This document shows, piece by piece, positions 9,681-17,660 of a stretch of 64,000 nucleotides of DNA. The notes beneath the pieces are model-generated. The model made no database searches. It was not told the origin of the DNA and saw only the letters and a list, made by a program, of their open reading frames with translations. This stretch comes from JADKAV01 sp963769435. GTDB taxonomy: Bacteria; Actinomycetota; Actinomycetes; S36-B12; UBA10799. The stretch is from NCBI GenBank assembly GCA_963769435.1, contig CAVYLN010000002.1, positions 868,001 through 932,000 of the forward strand, in the 5' to 3' direction. The position numbers and the translations under genes were made by a program. Position 1 is the first letter of the stretch. Each line of letters begins with the position of its first letter.

Positions 9681-10982
9681 CTACAGCGGGTAGTCCTCGA
9701 GCAGTTCGGTCACCAGCGCCGCGATCGGCGAGCGCTCTGAACGGGTCAGCGTCACGTGCGCGAACAGCGGGTGTCCTTTGAGCCGGTCCACCACCGCCAC
9801 CACACCGTCATGGCGGCCCACCCGCAAGTTGTCGCGCTGGCCGACGTCGTGGGTCAACACCACCCGGGAGTCCCTGCCGATCCGGCTCAGCACAGTGAGC
9901 AGAACGTTGCGCTCCAAGGATTGCGCCTCGTCGACGATCACGAATGCGTCGTGCAGCGACCGGCCGCGGATGTGGGTCAGGGGCAGCACCTCGAGCATGT
10001 CGCGGTCCACGATCTCGTCGACCACCTCTTGGGTGGTGACGGCCTGCAGCGTGTCATGAACCGCCTGCGCCCACGGGCCCATCTTGTCCTGTTCCGACCC
10101 GGGCAGATAGCCGAGTTCCTGGCCACCGACCGCATAGAGGGGCCGGAACACCACGACCTTCCGGTGCTGCCTGCGTTCGAGGACCGCTTCGAGTCCCGCG
10201 GACAGCGCCAACGCACTCTTGCCGGTCCCGGCACGGCCTCCGAGCGAGAGGATCCCGACACTGGGGTCCAGCAGCAGATCCAGCGCGATCCGCTGCTCGG
10301 CGCTGCGCCCATGCAATCCGAAGGCCTCCCGGTCGCCCCGGACCAATCTGACCTGCTTGCCCTCGGTCACTCGTCCGAGAGCGGACCCGGACTCGCTGGT
10401 GAGGATGAGCCCGGTGTGGCACGGCAGCTCGCGCGCCTCGTCCAGATCGGCGAGGTCGTTGCGGTACAACTCGTCCACCCAACTGGCGGGAACGTCGATC
10501 TCCTCGATCCCGCTCCACTCACTGGTGGCGGCCAGTTCGGCCCGGTACTCCTCGGCGATCAGCCCGACGGCCGAGGCCTTCACCCGCAGCGGCAGGTCCT
10601 TCGACACCACCACGACGTGATGGCCCTCGGCGGCGAGGTTGCGGGCGACGGCGAGGATCCGGGTGTCGTTGTCCCCGATCTGGAAGCCGCTGGGGAGCAC
10701 GGACGGGTCGGCGTGGTTCAGCTCCACTCGCAGAGTCCCACCACTGTCCAGGGGAACCGGTTCATCGAGCCTGCCCGCCGCCACCCGCAGATCGTCGAGC
10801 AGACGCAGGGCGGTCCGCGCGAAGTAGCCGAGTTCGGGATGCGTGCGTTTGCCCTCCAGTTCCGAGATCACCACCGCAGGCAGGACCACTTCGTGCTCGT
10901 CGAACCGCAGGATCGCGTGCGGGTCGGACAGCAGGACGCTGGTGTCGATCACATAGGTGCGGAAGGGATCTTCAAAGGGCAC
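9681..10982 (-). CDS. PIN-PhoH family protein (PhoH2-type RNA helicase/RNase)
   Basis: A 433-residue, two-domain protein. The N-terminal PIN domain (about 1-130) carries the acidic residues of YVIDTSVLL, VVISELEGKR and GDNDTRILA. The PhoH ATPase domain (about 230-430) has the Walker A sequence GGRAGTGKSAL and Walker B FVIVDEAQSL. PhoH2 proteins unwind and cut RNA in an ATP-dependent way. GTG 10982 is chosen because GGAGG sits seven bases upstream and the family begins at the PIN domain; longer in-frame extensions are not conserved-looking. It sits between uppS and the transglycosylase group. Confidence 0.92.
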   Translation of the reverse strand: MPFEDPFRTYVIDTSVLLSDPHAILRFDEHEVVLPAVVISELEGKRTHPELGYFARTALRLLDDLRVAAGRLDEPVPLDSGGTLRVELNHADPSVLPSGFQIGDNDTRILAVARNLAAEGHHVVVVSKDLPLRVKASAVGLIAEEYRAELAATSEWSGIEEIDVPASWVDELYRNDLADLDEARELPCHTGLILTSESGSALGRVTEGKQVRLVRGDREAFGLHGRSAEQRIALDLLLDPSVGILSLGGRAGTGKSALALSAGLEAVLERRQHRKVVVFRPLYAVGGQELGYLPGSEQDKMGPWAQAVHDTLQAVTTQEVVDEIVDRDMLEVLPLTHIRGRSLHDAFVIVDEAQSLERNVLLTVLSRIGRDSRVVLTHDVGQRDNLRVGRHDGVVAVVDRLKGHPLFAHVTLTRSERSPIAALVTELLEDYPL

Positions 10983-11111
10983 GCTCGGCCTCCGTTCCAC
11001 CGGACCCCGGACGGATCCGGTATTCGCCGAATCTAGGCCTCGCGAGGTGACGAAGGAGACTGCCACGCCGACCGCCAAGTGACGAAATGCTGAACAGCAC
11101 GTCCCCGGCGG

Positions 11112-11873
11112 TCAATTGCCGTAGCGACGCTGCCGATCCGCGTACGAACGCATGGCCCGCAGGAAGTCGACCCTTCGGAAGTCCGGCCAGTACGCCTCGC
11201 AGAAGTAGAACTCCGAGTGCGCGCTCTGCCATAGCAGGAAGCCGGAGAGACGCTGCTCGCCGGAGGTGCGGATCACCAGGTCGGGATCAGGTTGACCGCG
11301 GGTGTAGAGGTGCTCGGCGATGTGTTCGGGCTCCAGAACCTGCGCCAACTCGTCCAAAGTCGTGCCCTTCGCCGCCTGCTCGGACAGCAGGGAGCGAACG
11401 GCGTCCACCACCTCACGACGGCCGCCGTAGCCGACCGCGACGTTCACCGTCATGCCCTCGATGTCCCGGGTCGCTGCGTCGGCCTGCTTCAGAGCGTTGG
11501 CAGTCTCGACGGGCAGCAGATCCAGCGCGCCCACCGGATGGACCCGCCATTCCCTGGTGGCCGCCAGGGCGTCCACGGTCTCGGTGATGATCCCCAGCAA
11601 CTGCTCGAGTTCGTCGGCCGGGCGCGCCAGGTTGTCGGTGGAAAGCAGCCACAAGGTGACGACCTCCACGTTCACGTCGTCGCACCAGCGCAGGAACTCC
11701 GCGATCCGCTCACCGCCCACCCGATGACCCGCGGAGGCGCTGGTTCCCTGCAGCGTGGCCCAGCGTCGATTGCCGTCCAGGATCACCCCGACGTGCCGTG
11801 GCACCCGCTGCGCGTCGAGGCCGGCGAGCAACTGACGCTCGTAGACCGAATACGCCAGATCGCGCAGACCCAT
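11112..11873 (-). CDS. uppS: Isoprenyl transferase (cis-prenyl diphosphate synthase)
   Basis: At 253 residues it carries the family hallmarks: GVILDGNRRWA (catalytic Asp and phosphate binding), LWLLSTDNLARP, then RTSGEQRLSGFLLWQSAHSE near the C-terminus. Such enzymes elongate allylic diphosphates with cis-IPP units to make the polyprenyl carrier lipid used for peptidoglycan and wall polysaccharides. The opening GLRDLAYSVYERQL is typical of the actinobacterial Z-prenyl synthases, some of which make short chains, so product length cannot be stated. ATG 11873 is favoured over GTG 11879 because AGGAGG is five bases before it. Confidence 0.9.
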   Translation of the reverse strand: MGLRDLAYSVYERQLLAGLDAQRVPRHVGVILDGNRRWATLQGTSASAGHRVGGERIAEFLRWCDDVNVEVVTLWLLSTDNLARPADELEQLLGIITETVDALAATREWRVHPVGALDLLPVETANALKQADAATRDIEGMTVNVAVGYGGRREVVDAVRSLLSEQAAKGTTLDELAQVLEPEHIAEHLYTRGQPDPDLVIRTSGEQRLSGFLLWQSAHSEFYFCEAYWPDFRRVDFLRAMRSYADRQRRYGN

Positions 11874-11993
11874 GCCCACCTCCTGGATGGAGGGTACCCC
11901 GCCGAGCCATCGCGAGGAGCGCCCTGCACCGCAGATGTCGACATCGGGACGAGGACCGGTGTCAGGGGCACTGCCGCGACACCCCCGCCGAGC

Positions 11994-12780
11994 TCAGAAG
12001 CCCAGACCGTCGTCCTCCTCGTCCTCCTCGTGGCGCTGCGCCTTTTTCTGCCCCCGTACGCGTTCTCGCACGAGGAACTCCGCGGCCTCTGATACCGAGA
12101 CCTCGCGTGATCGTTTGCCCTTGACGATCACCGCACGACTGGCCACGTGCAGCGCGATCTGCGGTTTCGCGGTCGCCACCACCACCGCTTTGCCCGCTTC
12201 ACGAAGGGCGATCGACGTGATCGAGGCACGACTCGCGGAAGGGTCGCGTGCCGATGCTGGCGGTGTGGTCGAACATCACCATCGGGACTGGGGCGTGCAC
12301 AGCGACGGCGAACGCGATCTGGTCACGGATCTGCTTGCCGAGATCCTCCACTCGACGATGCATGAGACCGTCGACAAGTGCCGTCTTCGCGACCGGTTCG
12401 ACCATCCGCTCGATCTCGGCGTCGGTGAGTCCGTAGATGCCGGCCAGCATCCGGATCGTCTGCTCGACACTGAGTTCGCGGACCCACCGGTTCGGCGGCG
12501 TCACCAGCAGCAGACTGCGAGCGGGGCGCTGCACCTCACCCTCGTCGAGCGGCAACATCCCGGCGAGCACCCGCATGATCGCGTTGGTCCGGACCGGATC
12601 GCGGCTGACCAACAGCAGCGACTCACCCGCCGAGATCTGGGTGGTCAGTTCCCGGAAGACCCAGTAGGACTCGCGGTTGTGGGAACCCATCATGCGTGGG
12701 ACACCTTTGATGATCTGCTTCTTCTTCCGCAGCCGCACGCCCTGCATCCCGGCGTGCGAGAAGCCGGCGAGCGCGTTCAC
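11994..12780 (-). CDS. Degenerate Wzt-like ABC ATPase subunit, one-base frameshift
   Basis: Partner of the adjacent O-antigen-type permease, which it overlaps by the sequence GTGA. Overall layout matches Wzt nucleotide-binding domains (ISAGESLLLVS, VLAGMLPLDEGEV, ELSVEQTIRMLAGIYGL, IAFAVAVHAPVPMVMFD), but the catalytic motifs are gone. Where Walker A should be, the protein reads SRDPVRTN with no Gly-rich loop or Lys (about 59-66). The signature is DLGKQ rather than SSGM-like (about 146-150). The catalytic Glu after Walker B is His172, and the H-loop reads ATAKPQ. Removing one C at 12206-12208 joins the two frames (DRLREAGKAVVVATAK) to give about 261 residues. ATP hydrolysis by this subunit seems unlikely. 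Confidence 0.78.
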
Positions 12781-13568
12781 ACCTTCCGCCGCACGTTGAT
12801 CCCGCGACCGTAGAGCATGACCACCCCGGCGACAAGAATCACCAGGATGACCCCGAACGACAGGGCGTAGTTCGTCCACGAGGTCAGGACCTCATCGGGC
12901 CAGACCGCCGCTCGGTAGAAGTCCAGCACCCCGTGGAACGGGTTCAGGTAGAGCAACGACTGCATCCATTCGGGGAAGTTCTTCTGCGACCAGAGGATGG
13001 GGCTGCCCCAGAAGAACGCCCGGGTGAGGATCGTGGCGAAGACTTCGATGTCGGGCCAGCGCAGTGCCAGTCCCGACAGGAACAACGCGAACCCGAGACA
13101 CAGCAGGAACTGCATGAGCATGGCCACCGGGAAAAGCACAGTGCCCCAGGTGAGACCGGCTCCGCCCACGAAGATGAACACCAGGATGATCGGGATCGAC
13201 GTGATGAACTCGAACATCCCGACCAGCACCATCCGCAGCGGCCACACCGCCGGGGGCAGTGCACTGGACTGCAGGACGTCGCCGTACCGGATGAACGCCC
13301 GCGGGCTCTTGCGGATGGTCTGCGACAGCCAAGTGAACGGATAGATGCCGGTGATCAGGAACACGATGAACGGCTGCAAGCCGATGCCGCGACCGCCGGC
13401 GAAGATGAAGGAGAACACCGCCCACATCAGCATCGCGAGCAGGAAGGGCTCTCCCAGCGTCCACACGAACCCCAGGCGATAGCGCCGGTACAGCGTCTTG
13501 AGGTCCTGCCGGACCATCAGGGCGATCGTCCGACGACGGCCGGGCAGGCTGGCGACGTCGGAGATCAT
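12777..13568 (-). CDS. ABC-2 type polysaccharide export permease (Wzm-like)
   Basis: A 263-residue permease with about six membrane segments. It shows Wzm/TagG features: the N-terminal amphipathic stretch DLKTLYRRYRLGFVWTLGEP, then ITGIYPFTWLSQTIRKSP and, near the end, SPILWSQKNFPEWMQSLLYLNPFHGVLDFYR. Such permeases export lipid-linked polysaccharide or teichoic-type polymers across the membrane. It is followed by the four-base-overlapping degenerate ATPase gene, which should be its partner. The substrate is unknown. Confidence 0.88.
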   Translation of the reverse strand: MISDVASLPGRRRTIALMVRQDLKTLYRRYRLGFVWTLGEPFLLAMLMWAVFSFIFAGGRGIGLQPFIVFLITGIYPFTWLSQTIRKSPRAFIRYGDVLQSSALPPAVWPLRMVLVGMFEFITSIPIILVFIFVGGAGLTWGTVLFPVAMLMQFLLCLGFALFLSGLALRWPDIEVFATILTRAFFWGSPILWSQKNFPEWMQSLLYLNPFHGVLDFYRAAVWPDEVLTSWTNYALSFGVILVILVAGVVMLYGRGINVRRKV

Positions 13569-13577
13569 GCCCCGATG

Positions 13578-13934
13578 CTAGTTGTCCGCGGTCGCGGACC
13601 CACCGCTGGACACTTTGGTCGGCGACGTGTCGGAGTGCCGGGCGATGTACTCCCGGGACCACCCTGTGGCCTTGTGCTCGGCGTAGAACGAGAAGAACGG
13701 GATGGTGCCGGCCAGCATCACCAGCAGTGTGCGGGGGAAGATGTTCCACTTACACCGCAGCGACAGATCCAGCACAGTGGCCAGGTAGATCATGAACATC
13801 CAGCCGTGCAGGACCGCAACGGGGGTATGGATGTCCCAGATGAGCCGTAGCGGGATGTGCACGAAGACCAGCAGCAGGAGTAGTACCCCCACGATGTAGG
13901 CCATGATTCGGTAGCGCGTCAGGGCACCGGACAT
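13578..13934 (-). CDS. DUF3817 family membrane protein
   Basis: An 118-residue protein with three membrane segments (about 10-29, 37-60 and 70-88) and the DUF3817 pattern YRIMAYIVGVLLLLL and HGWMFMIYLATVLDLSLR. Function is unknown in this widespread actinobacterial family. ATG 13934 shares its first base with the stop codon of the upstream small membrane gene (TGATG), so the two are probably co-translated. Confidence 0.85.
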   Translation of the reverse strand: MSGALTRYRIMAYIVGVLLLLLVFVHIPLRLIWDIHTPVAVLHGWMFMIYLATVLDLSLRCKWNIFPRTLLVMLAGTIPFFSFYAEHKATGWSREYIARHSDTSPTKVSSGGSATADN

Positions 13935-14203
13935 CAATCCACCCGCTCTTCATAGTCCAGCGCCTCTTGCTCGCGCTGCGCCTCGACCATGCGCTGGTCG
14001 GCCATCACCTTGTACCAGAACCAGCCCACGAAGCCGACGAACACGACCCACTGGATGGCATACGCCGCGTTCTGCCAGTCCAGGGTTCCCTGCCTGTGCG
14101 CCACGTCCCACTGCCACCATCCGAGCCGGACGAAGACCACGGAGATCACCAGGCACAGCACGTGCCACGGGATCCAGCGGGGCTGAAGGATGAAACGAAG
14201 CAT
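13934..14203 (-). CDS. Small two-TM membrane protein
   Basis: An 89-residue protein with two membrane helices (about 13-30 and 46-65) and an acidic, Glu-rich tail. The N-terminal helix RWIPWHVLCLVISVVFVRLGWWQWDVAHRQ-type sequence resembles the first helix of SURF1-like proteins (Leu-Gly-x-Trp-Gln), but the rest is too short for SURF1. Function unknown. It is coupled to the DUF3817 gene by a one-base overlap. Confidence 0.7.
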   Translation of the reverse strand: MLRFILQPRWIPWHVLCLVISVVFVRLGWWQWDVAHRQGTLDWQNAAYAIQWVVFVGFVGWFWYKVMADQRMVEAQREQEALDYEERVD

Positions 14204-14418
14204 CAGGACCGAGGAGGTCCCTGTGAATCCACGACGTCGGTCGAATCCGAGCCGTTGCCGTCCTCCGGGAAGTCCACACGTTTGATCTGCTTGTTCAGCG
14301 ACTTGAACAGGAAGATCGCGGCCACGATCAGGGCGATGAACGTGACGAATCCAGCCACACCGGGTCCGACGGTACTGGGGTCCGGCAACTCACCCTGAAC
14401 AGCGAGAATCGTATGCAC
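14203..14418 (-). CDS. Small single-TM protein upstream of mca
   Basis: A 71-residue protein from GTG 14418 with one helix (VAGFVTFIALIVAAIFLF, about 21-38), then the basic KSLNKQIKRVDFP and an acidic tail. Short proteins with this PGxxGFxxF helix followed by a basic stretch are common beside mca in actinobacteria. No function is known. AGGA lies very close to the start (two bases), so it may be translated with low efficiency. Confidence 0.65.
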   Translation of the reverse strand: MHTILAVQGELPDPSTVGPGVAGFVTFIALIVAAIFLFKSLNKQIKRVDFPEDGNGSDSTDVVDSQGPPRS

Positions 14419-14461
14419 GATCCTAAGTTTACGCCGATGCCGGGACGGGGCAGCGCGGGCG

Positions 14462-15293
14462 CTATCGCAGGCCGGCGAACAGGTCGTCCTCCGGGCCTTC
14501 ATAGGGCAGCACGCTGACCGCCAGTTCGAAGTCCTCGGTCGGCCATACCTGGCGCGCGATCTCCGCGGGAAGGACGAACCAGTGGCCATCGGGGTCGATC
14601 TGCGATGCGTGTGCCTTGAGTGCGGCGTCCCTCACCTCGAAGTACTCCCCGCACGGAACCCGCGTGGTCACACGATGAGCTGTCGTCGGGACGAGCTGCG
14701 ATGTCCTCGATCCACTGCGCGTAGGGGGACTCGAACCCGTTGTCCACGGCGGCTTGGTGCAGGGCCAGCACTTTGCGCTTGTGGAAGGTCTGGTGGTAGT
14801 AGACCTTGCTCACCTGCCACAAGGGAGCGGCCTGGGCGACGGCGGCCATCGTGACCTCGTGACACCGCACGTGGTCGGGGTGGGGGTATCCACCGTTCTC
14901 GTCGTAGGTCGTCACCACATGCGGCCTGAACTCCAGGATCTGCTCAACCAGCGGACCCGTGGCCACCTCGAGATCGATCTGCGCGAAGCAACCGTGCGGC
15001 AGAGGTGGCGGCGGGTCACCGCTGGGGAAACCGGAGTCCTCGAACCCGAGCCAGGCGTGCTCGACCCCGAGGATTCTCGCGGCCTCGGCCATCTCCTGCC
15101 GACGGACCAACGCGAGCCGGCCGGGGTCCACCTGCAGTCCGGGGTTCAGCACATCCCCGCGCTCTCCACCGGTACACGTGACGACCTTGACCCGGACACC
15201 TTCCTCGACGTACTTCGCCGTACTGGCCGCGCCCTTGCTCGCCTCGTCGTCGGGATGCGCGTGTACATGCATCAACCGCAGGCCGTTGTCCAC
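14462..15293 (-). CDS. mca: Mycothiol S-conjugate amidase, frameshifted
   Basis: Mca cleaves mycothiol S-conjugates for detoxification, giving a mercapturic acid for export. The zinc motif HAHPDDEAS is near the N-terminus; TCTGGERGDVLNP, YDENGGYPHPDHVRCHE and KVYYHQTFHKRK follow, all expected in the GlcNAc-PI deacetylase family and typical of Mca. Near 14669-14677 the frame changes: the first frame ends IAARPDDSS and the second resumes TTRVPCGEYFEVRDAALKAH, which is the Mca C-terminus. Corrected length is about 277 residues. GTG 15293 (VDNGLRLMHVHAHPDD) is the likely start. It is divergent from greA. Confidence 0.9.
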
Positions 15294-15494
15294 GAGGCCA
15301 CGATACGCGTAGGCATCCCGGGCACCCATCGGCCTCGACCAGGCACGTCCGGGCGTCCAGCACCGGCTGCCGGGCTGTGGACCGCGGCGAACCGCGTGCA
15401 CGGATGGTCTGCGAGCAGGCACAATGGGGGTCCACGGCCCTCCGGCATCAGACACCGCCGGTGGGCCGCCGCACATCGAATCAGGGAGAGTCAC

Positions 15495-15977
15495 GTGAGC
15501 GAGCAGAAGGTCACCTGGCTGACGCAGGAAGCCTACGACCGCCTGACCGAGGAACTCACCGAACGCACCGAGGTGACCCGCGCGAAGATCACCCGAGCAA
15601 TCGAACTGGCGCGCGAAGAGGGCGATCTCAAGGAGAACGGCGGCTACCACGCTGCGAAGGACGATCAGGGGCGCAACGAGGCACGGATCCGCGAGTTGAA
15701 ACACCTGCTCGAGCACGCGCAGGTGGGTCGCCCCGAGGACACCGTCGAAGGCGCGGTCAGCCACGGCTCCACCGTCACCATCGAGTTCCCCGGTGGGGAC
15801 AAAGAGACGATGCTCGTGGCCTCACGCGAGGAGAAGGCCCACACCGACCTGGAGATATGCTCCCCTGACTCACCTCTGGGCCGCGCGCTGCTCGGAAAGC
15901 ACGCCGGTGCCACCGCGACCTACGAATTGCCCAATGGGCGTTCGATGGAGGTCAAGATCATCGAGGTACACGACTGA
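15495..15977 (+). CDS. greA: Transcription elongation factor GreA
   Basis: A 160-residue protein with the N-terminal coiled coil (TEVTRAKITRAIELAREEGD) whose acidic tip residues insert into RNA polymerase to rescue backtracked complexes, and LKENGGYHAAKDDQG. The C-terminal FKBP-like domain ends SPLGRALLGKHAGATATYEL and KIIEVHD. GTG 15495 follows GGGAGAG at suitable distance. Length and motifs are normal for the mycobacterial-type GreA. It faces the rhodanese gene tail to tail. Confidence 0.93.
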   Translation: MSEQKVTWLTQEAYDRLTEELTERTEVTRAKITRAIELAREEGDLKENGGYHAAKDDQGRNEARIRELKHLLEHAQVGRPEDTVEGAVSHGSTVTIEFPGGDKETMLVASREEKAHTDLEICSPDSPLGRALLGKHAGATATYELPNGRSMEVKIIEVHD

Positions 15978-15983
15978 GGCCGG

Positions 15984-16005
15984 TCCGCGCCCATTCAGGC
16001 GCGGA
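15984..16005. terminator. Hairpin between convergent greA and rhodanese genes
   Basis: An eight-base perfect stem, TCCGCGCC with GGCGCGGA, closes on CATTCA six bases after the greA stop. It probably serves both converging genes; no T-run follows. Confidence 0.5.
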
Positions 16006-16026
16006 GGCGGTCCGACCAGCCGGATG

Positions 16027-16407
16027 TCACTGGATGACTGGTAGGCCCTGCGCCTGCCAGGCGACGATGCCACCGTCGAGATCCTGGGTGTTGCTCACAC
16101 CCGCCTGCGACATCTGATCCATCGCTACCTTGGAGCGGTTCCCGCTACGGCAGTACACGGCGTACGTGGCCTCTGGGTCGAGTTCCGCGACCTGCTGGGC
16201 GAAGGTGCCCGATTCCACATCGATGTTCACGGCGTTCGGAAGGTGACCGGAATCAAACTCCGCCGGCGTCCGCACGTCGAGGGTGACGACCCCCGCCTGC
16301 TGGGTGAGGTCGTTGAATTCGGACGGGGACAACGTGGTCGACTGAGCCGTGGAGCACGCGGTGAGGGCGAACAGCAGGATCGCCAAGGCAACGAACAATC
16401 TGCGCAT
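16027..16407 (-). CDS. Rhodanese-domain lipoprotein
   Basis: A 126-residue protein with a lipobox (LLFALTAC, Cys18) and one rhodanese domain: VVTLDVRTPAEFDSGHL, then the active-site loop CRSGNRS with the catalytic Cys, and DLDGGIVAWQAQGLP at the end. It should transfer or bind sulfane sulfur on the outer face of the membrane. ATG 16407 lies about ten bases from a TACCCCTAGGGGGTA element and no ribosome binding site is evident, suggesting a leaderless or very short-leader transcript. Its operator suggests control by a persulfide- or metal-sensing CsoR/CstR-type repressor. Confidence 0.88.
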   Translation of the reverse strand: MRRLFVALAILLFALTACSTAQSTTLSPSEFNDLTQQAGVVTLDVRTPAEFDSGHLPNAVNIDVESGTFAQQVAELDPEATYAVYCRSGNRSKVAMDQMSQAGVSNTQDLDGGIVAWQAQGLPVIQ

Positions 16408-16416
16408 GGTTCATCG

Positions 16417-16433
16417 TACCCCTAGGGGGTATA
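16417..16433 (-). promoter_or_regulatory. CsoR/CstR-family-like operator
   Basis: TACCCCTAGGGGGTATA (plus strand) is a palindrome around CCCCTAGGGG. It differs by little from the Bacillus CsoR operator pattern TACCCTACGGGGGTAT. It overlaps the ilvA stop codon and lies ten bases before the rhodanese start, next to TACGAT, a plausible -10 element. Recognition by a CsoR/CstR-type repressor is inferred. Confidence 0.6.
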
Positions 16434-17660
16434 TGTCGGCGAATCGGCCCATGCCGCCGAGACCGAGAAGCCCTTCCCGTTCAGCGCTGACAGCAACTCC
16501 CCCGCGTGCTCCTGGCCCCGGACCTCCACCTCCACGACCACCGCGCACTCGTCGACCCGTAGCCGCGGATCCGTCCGGTTGTGCGACACAGTCACCACAT
16601 TCCCCTTGGCCGCAGCGATCTCGGCGAGCAGCGTGTCGAGGTGGCCGGGCAGATCCGGGATACGGGCGGTGATCACGACGTACCTGCCGGCCGCGACCAG
16701 GCCCCTCTGTACGATCCGCAGGAGCAGCAAGGGGTCCACATTGCCACCGGACAGGGTGACCACGACCGGCGGTTCGAACTGTTCCGGGTACGCCAGAACC
16801 GCCGCCAGTGCGGCGGCCCCAGCCGGTTCCACGAGGAGCTTGCTCCGCTCCAGGCAGGCGACGACGGCGTGTGCGATCTGCTCGTCGTCGACGGTGAGGA
16901 AGTCCACCCCCGCGGCCGCGATGATCTCGTAGGGCAGCAGTCCGGGTCGGGCCACCGCGATGCCATCGGCCATGGTGTTCATCTGTGTCAACGCGACCGG
17001 ATGCCCAGCCCGCAGCGAGGCGGGGAAGGATGCGGCCCCGGTCGCCTGCACACCGACCATGCGCACATCGGGCAACGCTTCCATCCCGAGGCAGATGCCT
17101 GCCAGCAGACCCCCGCCGCCAGTGCAGACCACGACGGTGCGGACCTCCGGGTGCTGCGCGGCGATCTCAAGACCGACGGTCGCCTGTCCGGCCACGATGT
17201 CCCGGTGGTCGAACGGATGAATCAGGACCGCGCCGGTGCGCTCGCTGTGGTCGACCGCCGCGGCGAGTGCCTCGTCGATCGTGCTGCCGACGAACTCCAC
17301 CTCCGCCCCGTAGCTGATCGTCGCCTCGATCTTGGGCAAGGTGGCGCCCTCCGGCATGAAGACCGTCGAACGCACCCCCAGCAGGGACGCGGCGAGGGCC
17401 ACACCTTGCGCGTGGTTGCCGGCGCTGGCAGCCACTACACCCCGTGCCCGCTCCGCCTCGGTCAGCCGTGCGATGCGGTTGTACGCGCCCCGGATCTTGA
17501 AGGAACCCGTGCGCTGGAGGTTCTCGCACTTCAGGTAGACCGGCCCACCGACGAGTTCGCTGAGCCAGCGGGCGGGAACCGCCGGAGTGTGGAAGACGAC
17601 CTCCGACAGCAGCGATGTCGCCTGCTGCAGTTCCTCTGGTCCGATCGGGCCTTCCGTCAC
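16422..17660 (-). CDS. ilvA: Threonine ammonia-lyase (threonine dehydratase)
   Basis: A 412-residue PLP enzyme converting threonine to 2-oxobutyrate. It has the PLP lysine motif GSFKIRGAYN, SAGNHAQGVA, CTGGGGLLAGI for phosphate binding, and a C-terminal ACT-like domain (about 330-410, ITARIPDLPGHL). The single small ACT domain and length around 400 match the catabolic/biosynthetic actinobacterial type; allosteric control cannot be read directly. GTG 17660 overlaps the stop of the upstream FIST gene by four bases, so the two are co-translated. Confidence 0.93.
   Translation of the reverse strand: MTEGPIGPEELQQATSLLSEVVFHTPAVPARWLSELVGGPVYLKCENLQRTGSFKIRGAYNRIARLTEAERARGVVAASAGNHAQGVALAASLLGVRSTVFMPEGATLPKIEATISYGAEVEFVGSTIDEALAAAVDHSERTGAVLIHPFDHRDIVAGQATVGLEIAAQHPEVRTVVVCTGGGGLLAGICLGMEALPDVRMVGVQATGAASFPASLRAGHPVALTQMNTMADGIAVARPGLLPYEIIAAAGVDFLTVDDEQIAHAVVACLERSKLLVEPAGAAALAAVLAYPEQFEPPVVVTLSGGNVDPLLLLRIVQRGLVAAGRYVVITARIPDLPGHLDTLLAEIAAAKGNVVTVSHNRTDPRLRVDECAVVVEVEVRGQEHAGELLSALNGKGFSVSAAWADSPTYTP

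Noticed and set aside
9756..11036. 426-codon open frame antisense to the PIN-PhoH gene
   Set aside because: It mirrors a well-supported gene on the other strand, and its translation has no family resemblance; GC-rich antisense frames are common here.
12933..13850. Long plus-strand frame opposite the permease
   Set aside because: Antisense shadow of the ABC permease and DUF3817 genes; composition is His/Asp/Arg-rich with no signature.
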